The notes under the pieces were generated by a model, which worked only from the letters and a program-made list of their open reading frames with translations, was not told the origin of the DNA and searched no databases. The position numbers and the translations under genes are program-made. 64,000 nucleotides of DNA from Skermanella sp. TT6. Lineage in GTDB: Bacteria; Pseudomonadota; Alphaproteobacteria; Azospirillales; Azospirillaceae. Shown here piece after piece: positions 1 to 8,508 of this stretch (positions are counted from its first letter, which is position 1; each line of letters opens with the position of its first letter). The stretch covers positions 4,366,001 through 4,430,000 of the forward strand of contig NZ_CP067420.1 of NCBI RefSeq assembly GCF_016653635.2, written 5' to 3'.

Positions 1-1878
1 CACGTTCTTCAGCGACTTCGACATCTTTCGGCCCTGCTCGTCGAGCACGAAGCCGTGGGTCAGCACCGCGTCGTAGGGCGCCCGGCCGCGGGTGCCGCAG
101 CTCTCCAGCAGGGAGGAGTGGAACCAGCCGCGATGCTGGTCCGAGCCTTCCAGATAGAGCGAGGCCGGCCATTGCAGGTCGGGCCGCGCCTCCAGCACGA
201 AGCTGTGGGTCGAACCGGATTCGAACCAGACGTCCACGATGTCGAACACCTGGTCGTAGTCGGCCGCCGCGTAGGCGTCGCCCAGGAAGAACTGCGGGTC
301 GCGGGCGAACCAGGCGTCCGAGCCCTCCGTCTGGAAGGTGTCGGCGATGCGGTCGAGGACGGCCTGGTCCTTCAGCGGCTCGCCGGTCTTCTTGTCGATG
401 AACAGCGCGATCGGCACGCCCCAGGCGCGCTGGCGGCTGATGCACCAGTCCGGCCGGTTCTCGATCATCGACGCGATGCGGTTGCGCCCCTGCGTCGGCA
501 CCCAGCGCGTGTCGTCGATCGCCTTCAGCGCGACCTGCCTCAGCCCGTTCGTCTCCATGGAGATGAACCATTGGGGGGTGGTGCGGAAGATCAGCGGAGC
601 CTTCGAGCGCCAGGAATGGGGATAGCTGTGGACCAGCTTGCCCTTGGCCAGCAGGCCGCCGGCATGGGCGATGGCCGAGATCACGGCGCCGTTCGCATCG
701 CCCGGCTTGCCCGCGGGCGTATAGACCCGCTTGCCGGCGAACAGCGGCACGTGCGGATAGTAGGTGCCGTCGTCGTCCACCGTCTGCGGCACCTGGATGC
801 CGTGCTTCCGGCCCAGGTCGAAGTCGTCCTCGCCGTGGCCGGGGGCGATGTGGACGAAGCCGGTGCCGGCATCCGCCGTGACGAAGTCGCCCGGCAGCAG
901 CGGCACCGGGAAGTCGTAGCCCTGGCCGTGCAGCGGATGGGCGCAGCGGGTGTCGGCCAGCCGGGCGCCGGGGAGAGTGTAGAGCTGGCGCCATTCGGTG
1001 ATGCCGGCCGTCTTCGCGAGGTCGTCGGCCAGCGCGGTGGCGACCACTAGCCGCTCCCCGACCCTGGCGCCGCTGCCCTCGGCGACGGCGGCCACCTTGA
1101 ACACGCCGTATTCCATGTCGGGGCCGTAGCCGATCGCACGGTTGCCCGGCAGCGTCCAGGGCGTGGTGGTCCAGATCACCACGGAGGCGTCGTCCAGTTC
1201 CGGCGTGGCCGCGGCCGAGACCGGGAACCGCACCCAGACCGTGGTCGAGGTATGGTCGTGGTACTCCACCTCGGCCTCGGCCAGGGCGGTCTTCTCGACC
1301 ACCGACCACATGACAGGCTTGGCGCCCTTGTAGAGCCCGCCGTTCATCAGGAACTTGTGGATCTCCCGGACGATCGTCGCCTCGGCCGGGAAGGTCATGG
1401 TCATGTAGGGGTGCGACCAGTCGCCCAGCACGCCCAGGCGCTGGAACTCCTCCGCCTGGATGTCGACCCATTCCTGGGCGAACTGCCGGCACTCCGCCCG
1501 GAACCGGAGGATCGGGACCTGGTCCTTGTCCTGGCCGGCCGCCCGGTACTTCTCCTCGATCTTCCACTCGATCGGCAGGCCGTGGCAGTCCCAGCCCGGC
1601 ACATAGACCGAGTCCTTGCCGAGCATCTGCTGCGACCGGCTGACCACGTCCTTCAGGATCTTGTTGACCGCGTGCCCGACATGGATGTTGCCGTTGGCAT
1701 AGGGCGGGCCGTCATGGAGGATGAATTTCTCCCGGCCGGCCGACTGTTCGCGCAGCCGGTCATGGAGCCCCTGCTCCGCCCAGCGCCGCAGCAGCTCGGG
1801 CTCCTTCGCGGGCAGGCCGGCGCGCATGGGAAAATCGGTGCGGGGCAGGAAAACGGTCGATTTATAGTCGCGGGTCAT
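1..1878 (-). CDS. ileS: Isoleucyl-tRNA synthetase, C-terminal part beyond window
   Basis: Class I aminoacyl-tRNA synthetase that charges tRNA-Ile in the cytoplasm. The first 626 codons are visible, reading leftward from ATG at 1876-1878 and running off the window edge without a stop. The HIGH-type ATP signature appears as HVGH at residues 66-69 (in [11 protein letters not shown]), and the KMSKS loop lies at the very edge of the window ([11 protein letters not shown]). The editing/CP1 region with [11 protein letters not shown] is between them. What is missing is the anticodon-binding and C-terminal part. No T-box-like leader was recognised upstream. Identification is secure from the paired signatures. 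Confidence 0.97.
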   Translation of the reverse strand, partial: MTRDYKSTVFLPRTDFPMRAGLPAKEPELLRRWAEQGLHDRLREQSAGREKFILHDGPPYANGNIHVGHAVNKILKDVVSRSQQMLGKDSVYVPGWDCHGLPIEWKIEEKYRAAGQDKDQVPILRFRAECRQFAQEWVDIQAEEFQRLGVLGDWSHPYMTMTFPAEATIVREIHKFLMNGGLYKGAKPVMWSVVEKTALAEAEVEYHDHTSTTVWVRFPVSAAATPELDDASVVIWTTTPWTLPGNRAIGYGPDMEYGVFKVAAVAEGSGARVGERLVVATALADDLAKTAGITEWRQLYTLPGARLADTRCAHPLHGQGYDFPVPLLPGDFVTADAGTGFVHIAPGHGEDDFDLGRKHGIQVPQTVDDDGTYYPHVPLFAGKRVYTPAGKPGDANGAVISAIAHAGGLLAKGKLVHSYPHSWRSKAPLIFRTTPQWFISMETNGLRQVALKAIDDTRWVPTQGRNRIASMIENRPDWCISRQRAWGVPIALFIDKKTGEPLKDQAVLDRIADTFQTEGSDAWFARDPQFFLGDAYAAADYDQVFDIVDVWFESGSTHSFVLEARPDLQWPASLYLEGSDQHRGWFHSSLLESCGTRGRAPYDAVLTHGFVLDEQGRKMSKSLKNV

Positions 1879-2274
1879 GATCGGGTCCAGGCAGCCGTCG
1901 GCAGGCTGGTGCGGGCACCGGCCGGACGTCGGGTGAAATCAGGGAAGAGCGATAGCATCGCGGAGGCTCCCGCGTCCAGCCATGGCGGCGGGGAAGCGAT
2001 GATTGGATGGCGCCGTCAAAAGGCGGAATGCCCGGCCCTCAGCGGAGGACCGGGTTGCTAATTCGCCGGGGCCGCGGGGCGGCCATATGCGTCGAGCCCA
2101 ACATGATGGCGGGAGTTTAGGCAGGCGGCAGGCGGGGGTCAAGGCGGCGGCGCGGCTCCCGTAGGCTTTGCCGCGGACCAAGGAAAAAATCGCCGCCGCG
2201 CCGGCTCCCCGGATTAAACCGCCCCCCTCCCGCGTAATCGTCGCGAAACGGGCTGGTGGCCTCGGGAGAGAGCG
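1879..2274. other. Intergenic region between ileS and the sigma module
   Basis: About 400 bases separating divergent genes. I see no credible open frame with its own ribosome site, no tRNA and no clear terminator. It must carry the promoters of ileS (leftward) and of the sigma-factor module (rightward), but no convincing -35/-10 pair stands out in this GC-rich stretch. Confidence 0.4.
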
Positions 2275-2814
2275 GTGCGGCAGGGAAAATGGTGGACCTT
2301 GAAGAGGGGGCGGATCGTCGCGATCGCGGCGGTCGCCATCCTCGTGCCGGCGGGAGCCGGGTTCCTGGCGGGGCGGACGGTGCCCCAGCCGGTCGAGGTC
2401 GCGCAGATCGCCTGCGGCCTTCCGAAACAGACGGTCAGCTTCTCCCTGCCCGCCCCCCTGTTCAATCCCGCGCATGCGTCCCCGGAGCCCGGCGCCGCCC
2501 ATCGGGTGCCGGTCTGGCTCGGGCCGTTCCGCCACCAGGGAACCTCCGACGTGGTCAAGCTGCGGTTCAGCGCGGACGCGCGGGGAGACGCGCCGACCGT
2601 CAGCCGGGTGAACGACGTGATCCACCTGCCGGTCCAGGTCGGCGATCCCGAAGACCCGCCCCGCCGGATCCTGCTGCACTGCCGGAACGACGTCGTCGCG
2701 CATGTCCAGTACGTCAGCAGCGGCGGCAGGACGACGGATTTCCCCGTCGTCCGCACCATGGTCGCCGAGGGCGCGGGGGGAGCAGGCGAGGATTCGTACC
2801 ACGCTGCGAAATGA
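2275..2814 (+). CDS. Membrane-anchored exported protein, paralogue A of the sigma module
   Basis: 179 aa, start GTG at 2275 preceded by a GGGAGAGAG ribosome site. Residues about 11-33 form a hydrophobic anchor or uncleaved signal (RIVAIAAVAILVPAGAGFLAG) after a basic N-terminus, so the rest should be periplasmic. The protein matches the one at 5155-5655 over its second half: both carry a pattern V-x-R-x-x-D-V-x-x-L-P, then P-x-R-I-x-L-x-C-R, then V-x-Y and F-x-V-V. One Cys follows the anchor (QIACGLP) and one lies in the LHCR segment, which could pair. Function unknown. It precedes the RpoH-like gene by about 100 bases and is probably co-regulated with the sigma module. Confidence 0.75.
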   Translation: MRQGKWWTLKRGRIVAIAAVAILVPAGAGFLAGRTVPQPVEVAQIACGLPKQTVSFSLPAPLFNPAHASPEPGAAHRVPVWLGPFRHQGTSDVVKLRFSADARGDAPTVSRVNDVIHLPVQVGDPEDPPRRILLHCRNDVVAHVQYVSSGGRTTDFPVVRTMVAEGAGGAGEDSYHAAK

Positions 2815-2918
2815 TCATGAAAGCCGGGATGAAAACCGAACGCCCCGCGTAATTGGGCAAAACGCAGCCGATCGAACCGATCAACCGAAAGACAGACAGA
2901 GAACACGGGAGCATTTGG

Positions 2919-3788
2919 ATGCAGTCTTCGCCAAGCCGGACAGATCTGACGCGTTATCTTTCCCGGATTCGCGAGTATCCAATGCTCGAAGCGGCCGAGG
3001 AACAGGAACTGGCGCGAGCCTGGCGTGACCGCCGCTGTCCGGAAGCCGCCGAACGGCTGATCGGCAGCCATCTCCGGCTCGTCGCCAAGGTCGCCCGCGG
3101 CTACGCAGGCTACGGCCTGCCCATGGCCGACATGATCGCCGAGGGCAACATGGGCATGGTCCAGGCGCTGAACGGCTTCGACCCCGACCGGGGCTACCGT
3201 TTCACCACCTATGCCCTGTGGTGGATCCGCGCGGCCATGCAGGAATATATCCTGCGGTCCTGGTCGATGGTAAGGATGGGCACCACCGGGGCGGAGAAGA
3301 AGCTGTTCTTCAGCCTGCGCCGGGCCAAGAGCGCCATGAACCTGCTTCAGGAAGGCGACCTGAGCCCGGAGGAGGCCCGCCAGCTCGCCGAGACCCTGAA
3401 GGTTCCGGTCGCCGACGTGACGGGCATGAACGGCCGGCTGGCGGGTCCGGACCAGTCGCTGAACCTGCCATTGCCCGGCATGGAGGACGGCCAGGCCCAG
3501 GACTGGCTGGTCGACCCGTCGGAGACGCAGGAAGAACTGCTGGCCCAGCGCCAGGAGATGGAGCGCAGGAGGAAGCAGTTGAAGCGGGCGATGGAACAGT
3601 TGCAGGAACGCGAGCGCTCGATCCTGGCGGCCCGCCGGCTGACGGAGGAGCCGCTCACCCTGGAGGACCTGTCGCGCCAGTTCGGCATCAGCCGCGAGCG
3701 GGTGCGGCAGATCGAGGCGCGGGCGATCGAGAAGCTGCAGCGCATGATGACCGGCGGGCGACGCATGCCGTCCCTGGCCGTGGCCTGA
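2919..3788 (+). CDS. rpoH: RpoH-type (sigma-32 family) sigma factor
   Basis: 289 aa sigma factor that directs RNA polymerase to heat-shock or related stress promoters. Start chosen at ATG 2919 (MQSSPSRTDLTRYLSRI) behind a GGGAG site 7 bases upstream; an upstream in-frame TTG at 2853 would add 22 residues unlike the family. Region 2 is intact (MIAEGNMGMVQALNGF, YALWWIRAAMQEYILRSWS) and is followed by an RpoH-box-like segment KKLFFSLRRAK, which separates RpoH from housekeeping sigma. Region 4 ends with a helix-turn-helix LEDLSRQFGISRERVRQIE. It lies just upstream of an ECF sigma/anti-sigma pair, an uncommon pairing, suggesting it is a secondary RpoH paralogue tied to an envelope or oxidative response; that role is inference. 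Confidence 0.9.
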   Translation: MQSSPSRTDLTRYLSRIREYPMLEAAEEQELARAWRDRRCPEAAERLIGSHLRLVAKVARGYAGYGLPMADMIAEGNMGMVQALNGFDPDRGYRFTTYALWWIRAAMQEYILRSWSMVRMGTTGAEKKLFFSLRRAKSAMNLLQEGDLSPEEARQLAETLKVPVADVTGMNGRLAGPDQSLNLPLPGMEDGQAQDWLVDPSETQEELLAQRQEMERRRKQLKRAMEQLQERERSILAARRLTEEPLTLEDLSRQFGISRERVRQIEARAIEKLQRMMTGGRRMPSLAVA

Positions 3789-3804
3789 CGGGAAGGCAGC
3801 GACC

Positions 3805-4332
3805 ATGCCGCACGGCAAGCTCAAGGAGGAGATGGCGACCCATATCGCCAGCCTGCGCCGCTATGCCATCGCGCTCACCCGCAACGCGGACGAGGCGGAG
3901 GACCTGGTGCAGGAATGCCTCTCCAAGGCGATCGCCGGGGCCGACACCTTCCGGCCCGATGCCGATCTGCGCGTGTGGCTGTTCCGGATCCTGCACAATG
4001 TGCATGTCAGCGGCCTCCGGCGCCGGACGCTGGAGAACGCGGTCAAGGCCGATGCCGAGGCCGCCGGCCACGAGGCGGTGACCGAGCCGGCCCAGCACCG
4101 CCACCTGGAGGTGAAGGACGTCATGGCCGCTCTTTCCCAGCTGCCGGAGGACCAGCGCCGCGCCGTGACGCTGATCGCCACGGAGGAGCTGAAATACGAG
4201 GAGGCGGCCAAGCGCCTGGGCGTCCCGATCGGCACGTTCATGTCGCGGCTCGGCCGCGGTCGCGCGGCACTGCGCTCCATGCTCAATCAGGCCAAGCGGC
4301 CGAAGCTTCGCTTGGTCGGGGGGTCGGAATGA
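3805..4332 (+). CDS. ECF-family RNA polymerase sigma factor
   Basis: 175 aa extracytoplasmic-function sigma factor. Region 2 (RRYAIALTRNADEAEDLVQE, then DLRVWLFRILHNVH) and region 4 (LSQLPEDQRRAVTLIATEE, then YEEAAKRLGVPIGTFMSRL) are both present; no region 1.1 or 3 is seen, as expected. It starts 17 bases after the RpoH-like gene, and its stop overlaps the anti-sigma start in an ATGA junction at 4329-4332, so the two are translationally coupled and almost certainly a sigma/anti-sigma pair. Confidence 0.93.
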   Translation: MPHGKLKEEMATHIASLRRYAIALTRNADEAEDLVQECLSKAIAGADTFRPDADLRVWLFRILHNVHVSGLRRRTLENAVKADAEAAGHEAVTEPAQHRHLEVKDVMAALSQLPEDQRRAVTLIATEELKYEEAAKRLGVPIGTFMSRLGRGRAALRSMLNQAKRPKLRLVGGSE

Positions 4333-5123
4333 CGATCGAAATCGACGAGAATGACCTTCACGCCTTTCTCGACGGTCAGTTGGCCGCGGAGCAGGAAGCC
4401 GTCGTCCTGGCATGGCTCGAGTCCGATCCGGATGCCCGGAAGCGGCTGCACGACTATGCCGAACAGAAGCTCCTGACGGCGATCGGGGCCGCCGAGGCGG
4501 CGCACGACTCCGATCCCGAGCACACCCGGGAACTGGCCGACGAGCTCGGCACCCGGCTCCAGCGGTCGCTGGGCCGGCGCCGTCCCCTGGTCTGGCTGCG
4601 GCAGGCGGCGGCGATCCTGGCGCTCGTCGCGGCGGGCTGGACCACCAACGAGCTGTATCACCGCGTGGTCGCGGACCGCCTGCCGACCTACGTGGTCGAG
4701 GCCACCGGCGCCCACCTGGTCTTCGCCGAAGGGCCGGTGCCGCAGGTCGGGGCTTCGAGCCCGACGGGCGCGGAACTCGCCCGCCTGCTGTCCGCCCGCC
4801 TGGGCGAGCAGGTCGACATCCCCGAACTGTCGCCCATCGGCCTGAAGCTGGTCGGCGGCAAGGTGATGGGAGGCATGGACCATCTCCTGGCCGGCCTCGT
4901 CTACGAGGACAGGGAGGGACACCGGCTGACCATATGCCTGTCGCCGCGCGACGACGGCCCGACCGACGGCCTGCACATGGCGGAGGTCGGGGGCGTCCGG
5001 GTCGGCTACTGGAGCAACGGCGAGCAGAGCTACGTCATCGTCGCCGACACGAGCGAGACCCAGCTCCAGGCCATCGTCGGCCAGCTGATGCGGGACAGGG
5101 CGTACCGGGACCGCTACTATTGA
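4329..5123 (+). CDS. Membrane anti-sigma factor
   Basis: 264 aa. The cytoplasmic N-terminus has the LHAFLDGQL pattern of anti-sigma domains followed by a helix (LAWLESDPDARKRL). A single membrane segment lies at about 88-106 (LVWLRQAAAILALVAAGW), and about 155 residues are predicted periplasmic. I do not see the HxxxCxxC zinc motif of ZAS-type anti-sigmas; the protein has just one Cys (LTICLSP, periplasmic part). Its start overlaps the ECF sigma stop (ATGA). It probably sequesters that sigma and responds to an envelope cue through its outer domain; the cue is unknown. Confidence 0.85.
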   Translation: MTIEIDENDLHAFLDGQLAAEQEAVVLAWLESDPDARKRLHDYAEQKLLTAIGAAEAAHDSDPEHTRELADELGTRLQRSLGRRRPLVWLRQAAAILALVAAGWTTNELYHRVVADRLPTYVVEATGAHLVFAEGPVPQVGASSPTGAELARLLSARLGEQVDIPELSPIGLKLVGGKVMGGMDHLLAGLVYEDREGHRLTICLSPRDDGPTDGLHMAEVGGVRVGYWSNGEQSYVIVADTSETQLQAIVGQLMRDRAYRDRYY

Positions 5124-5154
5124 GCGCCCGGCCTTCCGCGGGCGGAACGGTCCG

Positions 5155-5655
5155 ATGCGCAGGATCACCGGACGCGGCATGAACCGCGGCATGGCGGCAG
5201 CCTTGCTCGTCCCGCTCGGCGCGGCGGCGGGCACGGCGGCCTATTTCCTGTCGGCCCATCTTCATTCCGCCCAGCCGGTCGCCGTCACCCTGGCGGGCTG
5301 CCGCGGCTTCGGCACCGCCAACCTCGAGATCCCGCTCGAACTCCTGGGGGAGGGAGACCATACGCCGCCGGTCAGCTTCGGCCCGATCGACCTGCCGGGC
5401 GCCGGCGGTGCCTTGACGCTGCGGTTCCGCTCCGCCGGGATGCCGGGCGGCCACGGCGCCGGGGTGGTCAGGATCGGCGACGTGGTCGAACTGCCGCGGA
5501 CCTTCGGCGATACGGGACTGGTGCCGCACCGCATAGACCTGAGATGCCGCGAGGGCGAGCTGAGGACGGTCCGCTACCGGCGCGAACACGCGGTCCACGA
5601 GTTCAGCGTCGTCGCCCGTACCGACAGGGATTACCTCGAAAAAGAGATCCCCTAG
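5155..5655 (+). CDS. Membrane-anchored exported protein, paralogue B of the sigma module
   Basis: 166 aa. ATG 5155 is used; a second Met at residue 9 is an alternative start. A basic N-terminus is followed by a hydrophobic anchor (MAAALLVPLGAAAGTAAYFL), then a predicted periplasmic domain. The second half aligns with the protein at 2275-2814: VVRIGDVVELPRTFGD here matches VSRVNDVIHLPVQVGD there, and HRIDLRCRE matches RRILLHCRN. Both Cys positions are retained (LAGCRG and DLRCRE). It follows the anti-sigma gene by 31 bases on the same strand and is probably the last gene of the module. Function unknown. Confidence 0.75.
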   Translation: MRRITGRGMNRGMAAALLVPLGAAAGTAAYFLSAHLHSAQPVAVTLAGCRGFGTANLEIPLELLGEGDHTPPVSFGPIDLPGAGGALTLRFRSAGMPGGHGAGVVRIGDVVELPRTFGDTGLVPHRIDLRCREGELRTVRYRREHAVHEFSVVARTDRDYLEKEIP

Positions 5656-5906
5656 GAAAATCCGGTCGAGGCCCGCCTGAGTCCTTCCGTTTTCAATGGA
5701 TTTTCCCACCGTCTGCCATACTTGTCGCGCTGGCTCAGGGGCCCTCGCGGAGCGGGTCTGAACCTCCGCGCCCCTGGGCCGTTACCGTCGGTCCGTCCCG
5801 AGGATCCGGCCGCGGTAGCCACGACGAAGTTCCCGACCGGCGCGAAAGGGTGTCCGATCGCGACATCCAAACGGCGGGGCGAAAAAGACAGGTATGCGAA
5901 GCTGAC

Positions 5907-6848
5907 ATGGTGGAACGCCCTCTCGTCTATGTGCTGGAACCGATCGCGTCGAGCGCGATCGCGACCCTGAGACAAAGTTGCGACGTGATCGACGCGGGCG
6001 ACCCGGCCGGGTCGCGGTGGCACGAGGATGCGGATGGCCTGATCGTTCGGACCGGCAGGATCCCGCGCGAGTTGATCGCGGCGGCTCCCCGCCTGAAGGT
6101 GATCGGCAAGCACGGCGTGGGAGTCGACAACATCGATCTGGACGCCGCCCGCGACCGCGGCGTGGTGGTGGTCAGCACGCCCGGGGCCAATGCCAACGCG
6201 GTGGCCGAACTCTCGGTCGGCCTGGCGCTTTCCGTGGCACGCCGGATCGCCCAACTGGACCGGATGCTGCGCGACGGAAGCCTGGACGGGCCGCCGCCCC
6301 GCGGGACGGAACTGGCCGGGAGGACCGTCGGGGTGGTCGGGATGGGCAGCATCGGCAGGCGCACAGCGGCCCTGTTCAGGTCGGCGTTCGGCGCACCGAT
6401 CCTGGGCTACGATCCGTTCGCGGCCGAGGACGCCTTCCGGGAAGCCGGCGCCGAGCGCTGCGCCGCCCTGGAGGAGATGCTGCCCCGCGTCGACGTGCTG
6501 ACCCTGCACATTCCGCTGAGCCGCGACACCGAGAAGATGATCGATGCGCGCCGGCTATCCCTGATGCGCCCGGAGGCGATGGTGCTGAACCTGTCGCGCG
6601 GCGGCATCGTGGACGAGACGGCCCTGCGCGATGCGCTGGTCGGCGGCACCCTCTCCGGAGCGGCGACGGACGTCTTCGTGGAGGAGCCGCCGCCCCGAGA
6701 CCACCCCCTGCTGGGCCTGCCCAACTTCGTCGCCACGCCGCATATCGGGGCGGCCACCGCGGAGTCGATGGAGCGGATGGGCATGGCCGTCGTCTCGGAT
6801 GTCGCAGCCGTGCTGGCGGGTGCCGCGCCGCGCCACCGTGTCGTATGA
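5907..6848 (+). CDS. D-2-hydroxyacid dehydrogenase (NAD-dependent)
   Basis: 313 aa member of the D-isomer-specific 2-hydroxyacid dehydrogenase family, which interconverts 2-oxoacids and D-2-hydroxyacids with NAD(P)H. The start ATG 5907 gives MVERPLVYVLEP, a normal family N-terminus. The nucleotide fold shows GRTVGVVGMGSIGRR. The catalytic triad is visible: Arg in NLSRGGIVDE, Glu in FVEEPP and His in TPHIGAAT. The substrate cannot be fixed; phosphoglycerate, glyoxylate or sulfolactate type enzymes are all possible. It precedes an L-gulonate-dehydrogenase-like gene by 248 bases on the same strand. Confidence 0.9.
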   Translation: MVERPLVYVLEPIASSAIATLRQSCDVIDAGDPAGSRWHEDADGLIVRTGRIPRELIAAAPRLKVIGKHGVGVDNIDLDAARDRGVVVVSTPGANANAVAELSVGLALSVARRIAQLDRMLRDGSLDGPPPRGTELAGRTVGVVGMGSIGRRTAALFRSAFGAPILGYDPFAAEDAFREAGAERCAALEEMLPRVDVLTLHIPLSRDTEKMIDARRLSLMRPEAMVLNLSRGGIVDETALRDALVGGTLSGAATDVFVEEPPPRDHPLLGLPNFVATPHIGAATAESMERMGMAVVSDVAAVLAGAAPRHRVV

Positions 6849-6927
6849 CCGGGACGCGGTCACCCTTCCATGACGACACGTACCGGACGAGGTCGAGAAG
6901 TGGAGGCCGGGCAATAGCCTCAACTTC

Positions 6928-6948
6928 ATTTCAAAGTAGAAACGAAAT
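6928..6948. promoter_or_regulatory. Candidate operator: nested inverted repeats upstream of the second dehydrogenase
   Basis: In an AT-rich island otherwise rare here, ATTTC at 6928-6932 faces GAAAT at 6944-6948, and the inner TTTC (6929-6932) also faces GAAA (6939-6942) with 6 bases between. Such a dyad about 150 bases upstream of ATG 7097 could bind a dimeric regulator. No regulator gene is adjacent, so this is a pattern only. Confidence 0.3.
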
Positions 6949-7096
6949 AAATGTGATATGGATCGTTTCGGACTCGATTCGGATTAGCCGAGGGCCTAGG
7001 GTCGCGCTGCCGAACGCTCTTCCCCGGTCCCTTCCGGCGAGGGAAAGAGGTTCCCGTAACTGATCCGCTAGATATCGAAGAAAGTGGAGAAACCCC

Positions 7097-8050
7097 ATGG
7101 CCATGGTGGACAAGATCGCCGTTGTCGGCGCCGGACTGGTGGGACGCGGCTGGGCGATCGTTTGCGCCCGAGCCAACCGCCGGGTCGCCCTTTACGACAG
7201 CAATCCGGAAGCCCTGCCCCTGGCGATGAAGGTCATCGAAGGCAACCTGCGCGACCTGTTCAATTTCGGCCTGATCGCGGTCGAGCCGGACCGCCTGCTG
7301 GAGCGGATCGAGCCGACCTCCGACCTGGCGGAGGCGATCGGCGGCGCCAGCCACGTGCAGGAATGCGTCCTTGAGCAGGTGGAGGTGAAGCGCGAGCTGT
7401 TCTCCGAGCTGGACCGGCTGGCCGAGCCCGAGGCGGCGATCGCGAGTTCGTCCTCCGGGCTGCCGGCTTCCAGCTTCACCGAGCACCTGAAGGGCCGCGC
7501 GCGCTGCCTGGTGGCCCATCCGGTCAATCCGACCTACCTGATCCCGCTGGTCGAGCTGATCCCCGCTCCCTGGACCGACGAGGAGGTCGTCCTGCGCACC
7601 CAGGCGCTGATGACGGCCCTTGGGCAGGAGCCGATCCGCACCACGCGCGAGATCCCCGGCTTCGTGCTCAACCGTCTTCAGGGGGCGCTGCTGAACGAGG
7701 CCTTCAAGCTGGTCCAGGACGGGGTGGTCACCGTGGACGACGTGGACAAGACCATCCGGGAGGGGCTGGGACTGCGCTGGTCCTTCATGGGACCGTTCGA
7801 GACGATCGACCTGAACGCGCCGGGGGGTATCGTCGACTACGTCACGCGGTACGGGCAGATGTATTACGAGATGGCGCAGAGCCAGGCCGAGCCGCGCGCC
7901 TGGGACGACAACACCACCGGCAGGATCGAGCGCCAGCGCCGGCTGCTGCTGTCGGAGGACCGGCTCCAGGCCCGGCAGGACTGGCGCGACCGCCGGCTGA
8001 TGGCCTTGGCCGCGCACAAGGCCCAGGCCGGCAAGACCATCACCGAGTAG
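7097..8050 (+). CDS. L-gulonate 3-dehydrogenase / 3-hydroxyacyl-CoA dehydrogenase family protein
   Basis: 317 aa NAD-dependent dehydrogenase closely resembling lambda-crystallin (L-gulonate 3-dehydrogenase). Rossmann motif VVGAGLVGRGWAI at the N-terminus; HVQECVLE and AHPVNPTYLIPLVELIP carry the conserved central segment with the catalytic His; the C-terminal domain begins at GFVLNRLQGALLNEAF and includes EGLGLRWSFMGPFET. Its product would be a 3-oxo acid. Together with the upstream hydroxyacid dehydrogenase it could serve catabolism of sugar acids or hydroxy acids, but no transporter or regulator is adjacent to confirm that. Confidence 0.88.
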   Translation: MAMVDKIAVVGAGLVGRGWAIVCARANRRVALYDSNPEALPLAMKVIEGNLRDLFNFGLIAVEPDRLLERIEPTSDLAEAIGGASHVQECVLEQVEVKRELFSELDRLAEPEAAIASSSSGLPASSFTEHLKGRARCLVAHPVNPTYLIPLVELIPAPWTDEEVVLRTQALMTALGQEPIRTTREIPGFVLNRLQGALLNEAFKLVQDGVVTVDDVDKTIREGLGLRWSFMGPFETIDLNAPGGIVDYVTRYGQMYYEMAQSQAEPRAWDDNTTGRIERQRRLLLSEDRLQARQDWRDRRLMALAAHKAQAGKTITE

Positions 8051-8318
8051 CGGGGCCGTCCGGCTTCGGCAGCCGTCGGGCAGCGCTTCCGGCCAGGTCG
8101 AGCCAGGGCTGCCATGCCAGTGCCGCCATCCGCATCCACAGCCCGACCGGGTCGGCCCACATCAGGGCGGCCGGCCGGAACGCCTCGCCGAACGACTGGA
8201 ACGACGGGGTGGCCCGGATGCTGATGGTCATCACGTCGGACCCGCCGTCCCGATGCTCGCGGACGGTCATCTCGACGGTCGCGGTCGGCAGGGCGGCGGT
8301 GACTTTGGTTTCTTCCAC
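8040..8318 (-). CDS. Hypothetical 92 aa protein
   Basis: The start is GTG at 8316-8318 with a strong GGAGGAG site 7 bases upstream, which decides it over longer readings of the frame. The first half is beta-like (TVEMTVREHRDGGSDVMTI); the second half is rich in Trp and Met (MWADPVGLWMRMAALAWQPW), possibly an amphipathic or membrane-associated helix, and ends basic. The 3' end overlaps the convergent dehydrogenase by 11 bases. I do not recognise the family. Confidence 0.55.
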   Translation of the reverse strand: MEETKVTAALPTATVEMTVREHRDGGSDVMTISIRATPSFQSFGEAFRPAALMWADPVGLWMRMAALAWQPWLDLAGSAARRLPKPDGPATR

Positions 8319-8508
8319 GATGGTCTCTCCTCCGGCAAACGGGGCGGCGGGTGGGGCTTCCGTCCCCTTATAACCCGCCAACAGCCGGATGGCTGCCGCC
8401 TTGCCGGCAGGGCGTCCTTTCGAAGCAATGCTTCTGCACGGCGGCATCCGAGGCAACCCGGCGGCGGGCGGGTCGTTTTCCCCTGGTTTGCATATCCTGG
8501 GGAATCTG

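Noticed and set aside
5656-5906. Extending the hydroxyacid dehydrogenase start upstream
   Set aside because: Upstream residues are not family-like; ATG 5907 gives the normal N-terminus.
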